NCBI RefSeq assembly: GCF_000701705.1
Contig: NZ_JNJP01000006.1
Coordinates: 1 to 64,000, forward strand
Direction of reading: 5' to 3'
DNA length: 64,000 nucleotides
Origin: Bilophila wadsworthia ATCC 49260
GTDB taxonomy: Bacteria; Desulfobacterota; Desulfovibrionia; Desulfovibrionales; Desulfovibrionaceae
Numbering within the stretch: position 1 is the first letter of the stretch; the number at the start of each line of letters is the position of its first letter. The position numbers were made by a program, and so were the translations under genes. Below the pieces are notes generated by a model. That model did no database searches. It saw only the letters and a program-made list of their open reading frames with translations, and had not been told where the DNA came from. Below, piece by piece: positions 34,476 to 44,204 of this stretch.

Positions 34476-37400
34476 ATGTCCGTTGTCTGTGTCGCCTGGT
34501 CCAGCCATGTGGGCGCATTGATGTCCGCAGCCTCTCGCCCTGGGATGCCCTCGGTGCGCGTCCTGTCTTCCCGTATGCTGGAGGAGCCGGACGGCGTGGA
34601 GCGCTGCCTTGAAACCATGCGTTCCGCCACAGCGCTTTTCGTGTTTCGGACAACGGACGCGCTGTGGGATCAGCTTGATGAAGGCATCCGCCTGATAGGG
34701 AAGACGGTACCGGTGGTCTGCGTCAGTTACGATCCGGCTGCGTGGGCGTTGTCCTCGGTACCCTTCGAAACGGCACAGACGGCTTATCGCTATCTGACCT
34801 ATGGCGGCGCGGAGAATCTCGGCAATCTGTTCCGTTTTCTGGACGCATTGCCGAATGCCGCGGCGGTTCCGGAACCGGTTCCCGTTCCTTGGGAAGGGCT
34901 TTGGCATCCCGATGCGCCGGTCCGCGCCTTTGCCACGGTGCGGGGCTATCTGGAGTGGTATGCGGGGTATGCGTGTGAACGCGGCCTGAGCTTGGATCCG
35001 GAACGGACGGTCGGATTGCTGTTCGGTCGGCATTACTGGGTCAACGACATGCCCGACGTGGAAGCGGCACTTGTCCATGCCCTCGAAGCGAAGGGCTTGG
35101 GCGTGTTTCCGGCCTTTACGAATACGCTGCGGGATAAGGCGACGGGCAACAAGGGGGCGACGATCTGGTCACGTGAGGTCTTTCTTGGGGAGAGCGGGAG
35201 CCGGATCGGGGCCCTCGTCAAGTTTTTGCCGTACTTCACCAATAACGGTGGGAATATGCCCGCGTTTGTCGGAGACGATTCCCCGGCGCGGGAAAGCGTG
35301 TGCGTTTTCCGTGAACTCGGCGTGCCTATCTTCCAGCCCGTTTTCGCTTCCTCAAAAACACTTGAGGAATGGGAAGCCGATCCGCAGGGTCTGAACAGCG
35401 AAGTGTCGTGGGCCGTCGCCATGCCCGAATTTGAAGGAGCCATTGAGCCGTTTTTCCTCGGTGGCGGCACCTTGTCCCAGGCCGGCGTGGGCGGAACCGA
35501 AATCGAGCGCCGTACGCCCCATCCCGAACGGGTGGAGCGTTTCGCCTCCCGCATCGCCCGCTGGCTGCGTCTCAGAAATAAGCCCGTGGCGGAACGCCGG
35601 GTCGCCTTTCTTTTGAACAGTGATCCCTGCGCGTCCGTGGAGGCATCCGTAGGCGGAGCCGCCAAGCTGGATTCTCTGGAGTCGGTGAGCCGTATCCTTC
35701 GGGCCATGCGGCAGGCCGGATATGCCGTGGATGTCCCCGAGTCCGGTGCGGCGCTCATCGAAACCATCATGGAGCGCAAGGCGATTTCCGAATTCCGTTG
35801 GACGACGGTGCAGGAAATTGAGGCCAAGGGCGGGGTACTCGCCCATGTGGATCTCGCAACCTATCGGCGATGGTTCGATGCCTACCCGGAAAACGTCAGG
35901 CAAAAGGTTGCGGAGGCATGGGGCAATCCGCCGGGGGAACCGATGAACGGTGTCCCCGCCGCAATGGTGCTCAACGGGGATATCCTCGTTACCGGCGTCC
36001 GATGGGGCAATGCCGTGGTTTGCATCCAGCCCAAGCGCGGATGCGCCGGCTCCCGGTGTGACGGGCAGGTCTGCAAAATATTGCATGACCCCTCCGTGCC
36101 GCCTCCACATCAATATATAGCGACCTACCGCTGGCTTCAGGACGGTTTCGGGGCGGATGTCGTGGTGCATGTGGGAACGCACGGCAACCTTGAATTTCTT
36201 CCCGGGAAGAGCGTCGGCCTGTCCGGTGCCTGTTTCCCCGATCTTGCGCTGCATGAAGTTCCGCACGTCTATATCTACAACTCCGACAATCCTCCGGAAG
36301 GTGTTGTCGCCAAGCGGCGGAGCTATGCGGAACTAGTCGATCACATGCAGACGGTTATGGTGCAGAGCGGCCTCTACGACGCACTGGAAGAGCTGGATCG
36401 CCTGCTTGGGGAATGGGAACAGGCTCGCGCCGGGAATCCCAACCGGGCGCACCAGCTGGAACACCTGATCCGGGAAGGCATCGCTGCCGCCAATCTGGAA
36501 TCGCAAGTCTCTCCTGAAACGTCCCCCGACTTCGCCACCCTTGCCTCCCGTATCCATGCGGCTCTCGGCCTTCTCCGCAATACGCATATGGAAGACGGTA
36601 TGCACGTTTTTGGGGAAACGCCGCAGGGGAAACGGCGGGCGCAGTTTATCGCGTCCATTGTCCGGTACGATGCGGGACAGGCCGACTCGTTGCGGAAAAG
36701 GTTGTGCACAGCCCAAGGGTTCGAGCTTGAAACACTACTTGCTGAACCGGGAGGAGTGGACAAACGCCTTGGGCAGAGTCATGCCAGCCTGTTGGAAAAG
36801 GTGGAAAAACAGCTTGTTGCCGTATGTGAAATACTGATGGAGGGTACGGATCCGGAGGTTCTCCCCGCATGTATCCGCTCTCTGCTGGGGGATGCGTGCC
36901 TCGTGCCGGACGCGCTGGGGGGCCTTGTTTCGGTGGGGCGGAGGATTCTCGGCATCATCGAACGGATGGAGGCCACGGACGAGACGGGTTCTTTGCTGAG
37001 CGCCTTCACGGGCAACTATGTGTTGCCGGGGCCTTCCGGCATCATTACGCGGGGGCGTGAAGACATTTTGCCGACTGGCCGGAATTTCTACGCGCTTGAT
37101 CCCCGACGCCTGCCTACCCGTGCGGCGTGGCGCGTAGGGCAGAACCTCGCCCGCGCGCTTATCGCCAAACATCTGGAGGAAGAGGGGCGCTACCCCGAGA
37201 ACGTCGCCATGTTCTGGATGTGCAACGACATGATGTGGGCCGACGGCGAGGGGATGGGGCAGCTCCTCTACCTTCTCGGAGTGGTTCCGCGTTGGCTGGG
37301 CAACGGGATGGTGGAAGGGTTCGACGTCATCCCGCTGGAAGAGCTGGGCCGCCCGCGTATTGACGTGACCGTCCGCGTATCGGGTCTGCTTCGGGACAGT

Positions 37401-38375
37401 TTCCCTGCGGCCATGCACATGCTGGATGCGGCGGTACAGGCCGTCACCGCGCTGGATGAACCTCTGGAAAGCAACTTTGTCCGCAAACATACCCAGGAAC
37501 GTCTGGCGGCTATCGAAGCTGATGATCCCGATGCGTGGCGTTCCGCGACCTTTCGCATTTTTTCTTCGGAGCCGGGAACCTATCAGGCCGGGGTCAATCT
37601 CGCCGTCTACGCGTCCGCATGGCAGACGGAGGCCGATCTCGCGGATATTTTTCTCCATTGGAACGGGTACGCCTACGGCAAGGACGCGTTCGGGGTCAAA
37701 CGCCCGAGGGCGCTGAAGGCCAGCCTCTCCACAGTGGATGTCACCTACAACAAGGTGGTCAGCGACGAGCACGATCTGTTCAACTGCTGCGGCTACTATG
37801 GGACGCACGGCGGCATGACGGCCGCGGCGTCGCACTTCCGGGGAGGGCAGGTTAAAACCTATTACGGAGACACGCGCGAACCCGAACAGGTGCAGGTACG
37901 CGATCTGACTGATGAGGTGCGCCGCGTCGTGCGGGCCCGTTTGCTCAATCCCAAATGGATAGAGGGCATGAAGCGGCACGGATACAAGGGCGCGGGCGAT
38001 ATTTCCAAGCGTACCGGGCGCGTGTACGGGTGGGAAGCCACCACGCAGGCCGTCGATGACTGGATTTTCGACGATATCGCCAAAACCTTCGTTCTGGATC
38101 CCGAAACCCGGGCTTTTTTTGATGAAAACAATCCGTGGGCACTGGAAGAAATCGCCCGTCGGCTGCTTGAGGCCGAAGCCCGGCATTTATGGAAAGCCGA
38201 TCCCGATGTGCTCGCCGAATTGCGCGAGGCCTACATGGATATAGAGGGAACTCTGGAAGACCGTACGGAGGCGTTCGGTGGGGAATTTCAGGGAGGCTCC
38301 ATCGACATCGTCACGTCCGACGATGTGGCGGAATGGAAACGGGCGCTGGAAGTCGTGCGCGGAAACAACCAGTAA
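34476..38375 (+). CDS. cobN: CobN-family chelatase large subunit
   Basis: 1299 residues, full length for the CobN/ChlH/BchH family. The conserved block VVVHVGTHGNLEFLPGKSVG and the later MFWMCNDMMWADGEGMGQLL, NGYAYGKDAFGVKRP and HDLFNCCGYYGTHGGMTAAA are present. ATG 34476 has AGGAGG 5 bases upstream. CobN inserts cobalt in cobalamin synthesis; the relative HmuS, found beside heme receptors in anaerobes, is reported to remove iron from heme. Here the gene follows a TonB receptor and precedes ChlI- and ChlD-like genes, so cobalt chelation or porphyrin dechelation are both possible. No corrin-synthesis genes occur in the window. Confidence 0.88.
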   Translation: MSVVCVAWSSHVGALMSAASRPGMPSVRVLSSRMLEEPDGVERCLETMRSATALFVFRTTDALWDQLDEGIRLIGKTVPVVCVSYDPAAWALSSVPFETAQTAYRYLTYGGAENLGNLFRFLDALPNAAAVPEPVPVPWEGLWHPDAPVRAFATVRGYLEWYAGYACERGLSLDPERTVGLLFGRHYWVNDMPDVEAALVHALEAKGLGVFPAFTNTLRDKATGNKGATIWSREVFLGESGSRIGALVKFLPYFTNNGGNMPAFVGDDSPARESVCVFRELGVPIFQPVFASSKTLEEWEADPQGLNSEVSWAVAMPEFEGAIEPFFLGGGTLSQAGVGGTEIERRTPHPERVERFASRIARWLRLRNKPVAERRVAFLLNSDPCASVEASVGGAAKLDSLESVSRILRAMRQAGYAVDVPESGAALIETIMERKAISEFRWTTVQEIEAKGGVLAHVDLATYRRWFDAYPENVRQKVAEAWGNPPGEPMNGVPAAMVLNGDILVTGVRWGNAVVCIQPKRGCAGSRCDGQVCKILHDPSVPPPHQYIATYRWLQDGFGADVVVHVGTHGNLEFLPGKSVGLSGACFPDLALHEVPHVYIYNSDNPPEGVVAKRRSYAELVDHMQTVMVQSGLYDALEELDRLLGEWEQARAGNPNRAHQLEHLIREGIAAANLESQVSPETSPDFATLASRIHAALGLLRNTHMEDGMHVFGETPQGKRRAQFIASIVRYDAGQADSLRKRLCTAQGFELETLLAEPGGVDKRLGQSHASLLEKVEKQLVAVCEILMEGTDPEVLPACIRSLLGDACLVPDALGGLVSVGRRILGIIERMEATDETGSLLSAFTGNYVLPGPSGIITRGREDILPTGRNFYALDPRRLPTRAAWRVGQNLARALIAKHLEEEGRYPENVAMFWMCNDMMWADGEGMGQLLYLLGVVPRWLGNGMVEGFDVIPLEELGRPRIDVTVRVSGLLRDSFPAAMHMLDAAVQAVTALDEPLESNFVRKHTQERLAAIEADDPDAWRSATFRIFSSEPGTYQAGVNLAVYASAWQTEADLADIFLHWNGYAYGKDAFGVKRPRALKASLSTVDVTYNKVVSDEHDLFNCCGYYGTHGGMTAAASHFRGGQVKTYYGDTREPEQVQVRDLTDEVRRVVRARLLNPKWIEGMKRHGYKGAGDISKRTGRVYGWEATTQAVDDWIFDDIAKTFVLDPETRAFFDENNPWALEEIARRLLEAEARHLWKADPDVLAELREAYMDIEGTLEDRTEAFGGEFQGGSIDIVTSDDVAEWKRALEVVRGNNQ

Positions 38376-38391
38376 GATCGAAGGAGAAGCT

Positions 38392-39387
38392 ATGAAGACA
38401 CTTCGCCAGCGTTACCCCTTTTCCGCTATTGTCGGGCAGGAGGAGCTGAAACAGGCCCTGTTGCTGAATCTGATCTATCCCGGCATCGGCGGGGTACTTA
38501 TCCGAGGCGAAAAAGGGACCGCCAAGTCCACGGCTGTGCGGGCTCTGGAAGCGATTCTCCCGGAAATCGACGTGGTGGATGGGTGTCCCTGCGGATGCGA
38601 CCCCCACGGCGACGCGTTGTGCCCGTGGTGTCTGGAGCAGGAAGCTCTTGAATCCGTTTCGCGTCAGGTTCGTGTGGTCGACTTGCCGGTCGGTTCCACG
38701 GAAGATCGCGTCGTCGGTTCACTGGATATGGAAACGGCCCTCCGTGAAGGCAGACGGCGTTTCGAACCGGGGATCCTTGCGGATGCCAACCGGGGTATCC
38801 TGTATGTGGACGAAATCAACCTGCTGGATGACCATCTTGTGGACGTATTGCTGGATGCGGCGGCAATGGGCGTAAACACGGTCGAGCGTGAAGGCGTTTC
38901 TTGGTCGCATCCTTCCCGTTTTGTACTTGTTGGAACGATGAACCCGGAAGAAGGGGAACTCCGCCCGCAGCTTCTCGACAGGTTCGGTCTGTGCGTGGAG
39001 GTCAGGGGCATGGCGGAACCGGAAGCGCGGCTTCAGGTGATGACGCGCCGTGCGGCCTTTGAAGATGATCCGGTGGGCTTCCGTGCCGCATGGCAGGAAC
39101 GGGAAAACGAAATAGCCGAACGGATTGTCGCCGCCAGACGGAAACTTGGGAGCGTCGCTGTTCCGGAAGATGTCATGCGCGCCATTGTCGAACTTGCTAT
39201 TGAAACGGAAGTGGACGGGCACAGAGCGGATATCGTCATGCTGAAAACCGTCAAGGCCATCGCCGCATGGCGTGGGGATGGCGAGGCCGCCAGGGAAGAT
39301 GTCATGCAGGCGGCCCGGCTGGTTCTGCCGCACAGGATGAGGAGAAAGCCTTTTCAGAATGTCGGGTCCGCGAAGGCGGTGCGGTGA
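38392..39387 (+). CDS. ChlI/BchI-like AAA+ chelatase subunit
   Basis: 331 residues from ATG 38392 (AAGGAG upstream). Walker A RGEKGTAKST, Walker B ILYVDEINLL and sensor-1 LVGTMNPEEGELRPQLLDRF are those of magnesium-chelatase I subunits. A four-cysteine insert (CPCGCDPHGDALCPWC, about 64-79) is typical of bacterial versions that serve CobN-type enzymes. It supplies ATP-driven remodelling for the chelatase. It overlaps the next gene by one base. Confidence 0.9.
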   Translation: MKTLRQRYPFSAIVGQEELKQALLLNLIYPGIGGVLIRGEKGTAKSTAVRALEAILPEIDVVDGCPCGCDPHGDALCPWCLEQEALESVSRQVRVVDLPVGSTEDRVVGSLDMETALREGRRRFEPGILADANRGILYVDEINLLDDHLVDVLLDAAAMGVNTVEREGVSWSHPSRFVLVGTMNPEEGELRPQLLDRFGLCVEVRGMAEPEARLQVMTRRAAFEDDPVGFRAAWQERENEIAERIVAARRKLGSVAVPEDVMRAIVELAIETEVDGHRADIVMLKTVKAIAAWRGDGEAAREDVMQAARLVLPHRMRRKPFQNVGSAKAVR

Positions 39388-41405
39388 TGTCCGGCAAATG
39401 GCGGGTGTTTCCTTTCACCGCCCTTGTAGGGCAGGAAAAGATCAAGCGCGCCTTGCTCGCCAATGCCGTTTTGCCGAGCATTGGCGGCGTGTTGCTGCGG
39501 GGTGAAAAAGGAACGGCGAAATCCACGGCTGTGCGTGGTCTGGCTTCGCTTCTGCCACAATCTCAAGCTGTTGCGGGCTGCCCGTGGCACTGTGATCCGC
39601 TTGCCCCGGAAGAATGGCTTTGCCCCTCCTGCGCGAGGAAAAAACGGAAGGGGGCGCTGCCATCAGTGGCCTTTGCGCCCCAGCTGGCGGATGTTCCCTT
39701 GTCCGCCAGCGAAGACAGGGTAGCCGGAAGCCTGGACATGGAAGCGGCGTTCCGCGAGGGTGTGCGTGTCCTTCAGCCCGGACTGCTCGCAGCCGCGCAC
39801 CGTGGCATCTTGTATATAGATGAAGTCAATCTGCTTCCTGATCATGTGGCGGACATCATCCTCGAAGCCTGCTCCGAGGGCGTGAACCGGATCCGGCGGG
39901 AAGGCATCTCCGCAGAACATCCTTCGCGTTTCGTGCTTGTCGGTACGATGAACCCGGAAGAGGGAGAGCTTCGGCCCCAGCTTCTGGATCGCTTCGGGCT
40001 GGCGGTTTCGGTATCCGCGCCCGGCGATGTGGAAGAACGGCTGGAGGTCTTGAGGCTCCGCGAGCGGTTTGACGCTGATCCGCAAGGATTTCTCCTTCAA
40101 TACGCGGAACGGGAGGCCGCGCTTGCCGTCCGCATCCGGGAGGCGCAGCGGCTCGTCGCGCAAGTCCGTATCCCCAGGCTTTTGCTGAAACGGATGGCGG
40201 AGCTTGCCGCTGAAGCGCATTGCGCCGGGCATCGTGGTGAGCTGGCCCTGGAGCGGACGGCCCGCGCATTCGCGGCACTGGCCGGAAGGCTGGATGTTCG
40301 GGAAGAAGACGTGTTGGAGGCGGCGGAGTTGGCGCTGGCGCACCGGCGCCGTATAACGACCCCGCCCCCGCAGGAACAGAAGGAGCAAGAGCGGAACGAA
40401 CGTTCCCCCTCGCAAGAACAGGAGCAGTCCAGACGCGAGACGGATGGAGACGAACAAAGAGAGCACTCCCATTCACAGGAGCAGCCTTTTGATACAGTTC
40501 CGCTGTTGCCCTCTCAGGCCAACAGCTCAGGAGCAGCAGGGCTGGGAGATGTGGAGCAGGTCTTTGCCATTGGAGATCCGTTTACGATCAAGCCTATCCG
40601 GCTGAGAAAAGATCGGGTGCAACGCAAAGGAACAGGACGGCGCTCCCGTACGGCCACGCTGCAAAAGGCAGGGAGGACTGTAGGAAGCCTTCCACTCGTG
40701 GGGAGTGAAATGAAGTATGCCGATATCGCGTGGGATGCGACGCTTCGAGCCGCAGCCTTGCGCCACCGCGTCGGCGAGGGAGGATGGACCCGCCCCGTCA
40801 TTACCCTTGCAGATATCCGTACCAGACGCCGCGAAAAGAAAATCGGCAACCTGATCGTCTTTTCCGTGGATGCTTCCGGCTCAATGGGGGCGGCCAGACG
40901 TATGGAGGAAGCCAAGGGCGCCGTGCTGTCTCTTCTTATGGACGCCTACCAGAAGCGGGATAAAGTGGCTTTTATCGCTTTTCGCGGCCAACAGGCCGAA
41001 GTCCTGTTGGAACCCACGGGGAGTGTGGAGCAGGCCTACCGGAGGCTGGAGGAGCTGCCCACGGGGGGGAGGACTCCCCTTGCGTCGGGACTTGAGGAAA
41101 GCCATCGCATCATCAGGAACCAGCTTCGGAAAGATCCCGATACCAGACCTATTCTGCTTGTCCTTTCCGATGGAAGAGCGAACGCCGCACCGGACGGGAT
41201 GAAACCCATGCCCGCTGCGCTGGAGGCCGCCCGGCGTATTGCCGCCGATGGCCGCACTCATTCCTTGGTGATCGATGTGGAGCGGCAAGGCCTCGTCCAG
41301 TTTGCAATGGCAAAGACGCTTTCTGAAGGCTTGGAAGCCGAATATATGCACCTTGAAGAACTCGAGGCGGATACGCTGGTGCGTACGCTCAAGGATATAT
41401 TGTGA
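39387..41405 (+). CDS. ChlD/BchD-like chelatase subunit (AAA+ plus vWA)
   Basis: 672 residues: an N-terminal AAA+ domain close to the preceding gene (RGEKGTAKST, LYIDEVNLLPDH, GTMNPEEGELRPQ), a glutamine/glutamate-rich acidic linker (about 368-415, QEQKEQERNERSPSQEQEQ), and a C-terminal von Willebrand A domain with the MIDAS motif DASGSMG (about 493-499). Walker A and B look intact, whereas D subunits often lose them, so this subunit may itself hydrolyse ATP. With the I-like subunit it would form the AAA+ motor for the CobN-like protein. Confidence 0.9.
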   Translation: MSGKWRVFPFTALVGQEKIKRALLANAVLPSIGGVLLRGEKGTAKSTAVRGLASLLPQSQAVAGCPWHCDPLAPEEWLCPSCARKKRKGALPSVAFAPQLADVPLSASEDRVAGSLDMEAAFREGVRVLQPGLLAAAHRGILYIDEVNLLPDHVADIILEACSEGVNRIRREGISAEHPSRFVLVGTMNPEEGELRPQLLDRFGLAVSVSAPGDVEERLEVLRLRERFDADPQGFLLQYAEREAALAVRIREAQRLVAQVRIPRLLLKRMAELAAEAHCAGHRGELALERTARAFAALAGRLDVREEDVLEAAELALAHRRRITTPPPQEQKEQERNERSPSQEQEQSRRETDGDEQREHSHSQEQPFDTVPLLPSQANSSGAAGLGDVEQVFAIGDPFTIKPIRLRKDRVQRKGTGRRSRTATLQKAGRTVGSLPLVGSEMKYADIAWDATLRAAALRHRVGEGGWTRPVITLADIRTRRREKKIGNLIVFSVDASGSMGAARRMEEAKGAVLSLLMDAYQKRDKVAFIAFRGQQAEVLLEPTGSVEQAYRRLEELPTGGRTPLASGLEESHRIIRNQLRKDPDTRPILLVLSDGRANAAPDGMKPMPAALEAARRIAADGRTHSLVIDVERQGLVQFAMAKTLSEGLEAEYMHLEELEADTLVRTLKDIL

Positions 41406-42415
41406 ACCGCATTCTGGGATGGTTCGCCGTTCTTGTTTTGGCGATGTGTTCGGCGACTTGGGCACAAGGTCCGGAAACCGTCGTTACGGATTCCTTGGGA
41501 AGAAGCGTCCATATTCCCGTTCCGGTTCGCAGAGTCGTGTCGCTCTCCGCTTCCGGCGTCGAATGTATCCGGATTATGGAGAGAATAGACACGCTCGTCG
41601 GAATCACGGAGCACACGAAGACCCGAAAGGCACAGTTTCCCGAAGTGGCGAGACTGCCAAGCGTAGGGCGCGGCTTCATGCCGAATTTCGAAGTGATCGC
41701 GGAACTTCGCCCGGACGTTATCCTTGCATGGAAAACTAACCCAGGCCCGGAACTGGAACGGCAGTTGGAACCTTTGGGGATCGCCGTACTGCGGCTTGAT
41801 CTGACGGAGCCCGGAAAATTGCCTGAAGAGATGCGGACGCTCGCATCGATTTTGGGCCCGGAAGCGCAAAAGCGCACGGAAGCCTATTGGGAATGGGTGG
41901 CACGTTGGACGGAGCAGATACAAAAAAGCATAGCCGGTCAGCCAAAGCCAACTGTGCTGGCGGAGCATTTCACGCCCTTGAGAATAGCGGGACCGGGCTC
42001 AGGCCTGTATGATCTGACGCAGATGGCGGGGGCAAACAACCTTGCCGATGATATTGGCATACGCTCCATGCAGGTGGATTCCGAATGGGTTCTTGAAAGG
42101 AATCCGCAGTGTTTTGTGAAGAGCATTCTCCTGGGCAAACGGAATGCCGAAGAGGACACCCGGAGAACCGATGAATGCTTGCGCAGTGTCTTGGAACGGG
42201 ACAACTGGCAGCTGCTCGATGCCGTCAAAGAGAATCGCGTGTATATCCTCGATTCGGATATCGCAAGCGGGCCTCGTTATCTTGTCGGCCTCGCCGAGCT
42301 TGCAGCATGGTTGTATCCTAATGCCTCCGTCCCTTCTAGCAAGCGGATTCATGAGGAATGGGCCAATGCGGCATGGATACCCATGTATAAGAAAGATGAT
42401 GGTGGGCAAGGTTGA
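41402..42415 (+). CDS. Periplasmic binding protein of the FecB/BtuF type
   Basis: 337 residues from GTG 41402, overlapping the stop of the preceding gene. Signal peptide 1-21 (ATWA then QG). RRVVSLSASGVECIRIM and PDVILAW, then a single long backbone helix, are the class III (helical backbone) pattern of ABC binding proteins for siderophores, heme and cobalamin. It would deliver the ligand from the TonB receptor to the FecCD permease, closing the import pathway in this operon. Confidence 0.9.
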   Translation: MNRILGWFAVLVLAMCSATWAQGPETVVTDSLGRSVHIPVPVRRVVSLSASGVECIRIMERIDTLVGITEHTKTRKAQFPEVARLPSVGRGFMPNFEVIAELRPDVILAWKTNPGPELERQLEPLGIAVLRLDLTEPGKLPEEMRTLASILGPEAQKRTEAYWEWVARWTEQIQKSIAGQPKPTVLAEHFTPLRIAGPGSGLYDLTQMAGANNLADDIGIRSMQVDSEWVLERNPQCFVKSILLGKRNAEEDTRRTDECLRSVLERDNWQLLDAVKENRVYILDSDIASGPRYLVGLAELAAWLYPNASVPSSKRIHEEWANAAWIPMYKKDDGGQG

Positions 42416-42418
42416 TAG

Positions 42419-42447
42419 CAGTTTATTTGTGTGAACTGTTTTGTTTT
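42419..42447 (+). terminator. Weak terminator of the import/chelatase operon
   Basis: CAGTT (42419-42423) and AACTG (42434-42438) followed by TTTTGTTTT. Only 5 bp of stem. Confidence 0.45.
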
Positions 42448-42697
42448 ATTATGTTTTTAAAGGTCCGATCATCACTGGCGCAGTACTAGAAAAGAGCGCT
42501 GAAAGCACGAAAGCCATAGACAGCTGAACGGATAGGAGACGGTCACGTGCAGTATCAGGTTTCCTTTTGTGTCCATATGACATCTTATATTCGGCGATAT
42601 CATTTGGTACACCACGTTTAATATGTAATAGCTTATATAAAAACTTGAATTGAGGAGTAAACTATTATAGTGATGGACCACATGCAGGAGGACGGGT

Positions 42698-43387
42698 ATG
42701 TGGAAATATTTTTTGTGTCTTATGAGCATGTTGCTCACTTTGACCGCTTGGGGATGCAGCCTTGCGCCTCAACCCGTCGCCCGGCCTGTAACAGGGCAAC
42801 AAACCCTTGAGGCCGCCGATCACTGGCGCATCCTTGCCCAGCAAATCGTTAAAGAGATGCAGCTCACCACTGGAAGTTCCGTCTATGTCTCAGAACAGGA
42901 TCGTTCTCCTTTCGGACGAGCCTTTACGACACTTCTCCGGCATGAGGTAGCTGCTTCCGGGGCGCGGCTCAGCAGAGCCCGTGAAGGCTCCCTCTGCATT
43001 GATTGGGGTGTTCAGATCATTAAGTATAGTGAACCCCGGCAGACCATTCATGTTTACCCGGGGACCATCGCCGCGATTACGGGAGGCGGAATCGGCGCTG
43101 GCTACATTATCAAGAACCGGCCGAGTTCATGGCCGGTTGTTGGTGCCGCGGGAGCCGGGCTTTTAGGTGAGGCGGCGAATTTACTGGATATGGCCACTCC
43201 AAAGTACCCTATTGATACCGAAGTCCTCATAAATATTACAGGGGCAGTGGATGGGGCCGTAACCTACGATTATTCAGGTCTTTTCTACATGCGTGCGAAA
43301 GATTCCGACCAATATTGGGAACGTCCGCCATTTAGAGGAAAGGAGCAGCCCATGCAGGCCAAAACATACAGAAGCGTAGGGAATTAG
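42698..43387 (+). CDS. Lipoprotein of unknown function with a glycine-rich segment
   Basis: 229 residues. Signal and lipobox LTAWGC (Cys at about residue 20). A central glycine/alanine-rich segment (AAITGGGIGAGYIIK and GAAGAGLLGEAANLL) could be membrane-associated. AGGAGGACGG precedes the ATG. It lies 1 bp before the FlgO-like lipoprotein gene, and the two surely form one operon. Family not recognised; the pairing resembles small envelope lipoprotein pairs. Confidence 0.65.
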   Translation: MWKYFLCLMSMLLTLTAWGCSLAPQPVARPVTGQQTLEAADHWRILAQQIVKEMQLTTGSSVYVSEQDRSPFGRAFTTLLRHEVAASGARLSRAREGSLCIDWGVQIIKYSEPRQTIHVYPGTIAAITGGGIGAGYIIKNRPSSWPVVGAAGAGLLGEAANLLDMATPKYPIDTEVLINITGAVDGAVTYDYSGLFYMRAKDSDQYWERPPFRGKEQPMQAKTYRSVGN

Positions 43388-43388
43388 C

Positions 43389-43928
43389 ATGAATACTGCA
43401 AAGATCTGTGTGTTTGGGCTTGCACTTTTTTGTTTATGTGGTTGTACGGACAGCCACTATGAGATGAAACAGGTTCCTCCGCAGCTTTCCCAAGCGGAGA
43501 TGTCGAGGACGGATATCGTAAAGGTCGGATACGAACTTGCGGATGGCCTCATCAAAAATCTACATGCTCCCCTCAATGAAGGGGAGACGGTCATTGTTGC
43601 CAGTTTCGCGGATGTGGACAATTTGACGCAGTCTTCGACGGTGGGAAGGCTGCTTGGGGACATCGTGGGGTCACGCCTTTCACAGCAGGGATTTACCGTT
43701 GTCGATATACGTACTCGGCAAAACTCTATTTTTATTCAAGAGCAGGGTGGGGAGTTCGTACTCAGCCGAGATGTGAGAGCGTTGAGCAAAGCCAATAACG
43801 CCGCTTACGTGGTAGCTGGTACCTTTGGGCGCCTCGGCAAGTCCACAGTTGTCTCCGTGCGCATGATCCGTGCCTCCGATAATGTTATTTTGTCCTCCGC
43901 TGATGGTGTGTTGGTTCGCGGACGATAA
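43389..43928 (+). CDS. FlgO-domain outer-membrane lipoprotein
   Basis: 179 residues with a lipobox CLCGC (Cys at about 19). ETVIVASFADVDNLTQSSTV, then GRLLGDIVGSRLSQQGFTVV and GEFVLSRDVRAL follow the FlgO domain pattern. FlgO proteins are outer-membrane lipoproteins linked to flagella in Vibrio, but the domain also occurs in non-flagellar envelope proteins. No flagellar genes are nearby, so the biological role is open. Confidence 0.7.
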   Translation: MNTAKICVFGLALFCLCGCTDSHYEMKQVPPQLSQAEMSRTDIVKVGYELADGLIKNLHAPLNEGETVIVASFADVDNLTQSSTVGRLLGDIVGSRLSQQGFTVVDIRTRQNSIFIQEQGGEFVLSRDVRALSKANNAAYVVAGTFGRLGKSTVVSVRMIRASDNVILSSADGVLVRGR

Positions 43929-44142
43929 TCCGCAAGAGCAGAGGGTGAGTACTTGAGCTGAACGCGCGGGACTGGAAACGGCGGAATGAGAACATTGCAC
44001 GAATGCCGGGAACTGGAGTGGTTAACGGTATTTAATCTATTGAAGTCACACGAGTTTCTTTTGGGGCTTTCGTTAATATGGCTTTCTCAAAACGGTTTAT
44101 CCCTCTGTTCCTTAGATTGAGCGTTGGGAACAGGCTTAAAAC

Positions 44143-44169
44143 AAAGACCCGGCCAATGACCGGGTCTTT
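44143..44169. terminator. Terminator after the crcB pair
   Basis: AAAGACCCGG-N7-CCGGGTCTTT. On the minus strand it is followed by TTGTTTT; it also faces the FlgO operon from the other side. Confidence 0.8.
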
Positions 44170-44204
44170 GCCTCTATTCTCCTGAGAGGGAAGGCAGAGT
44201 TTCC

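Noticed and set aside
36735..38186. 483-codon minus-strand ORF inside cobN
   Set aside because: Shadow frame of a high-GC gene; the plus strand has unmistakable CobN motifs.
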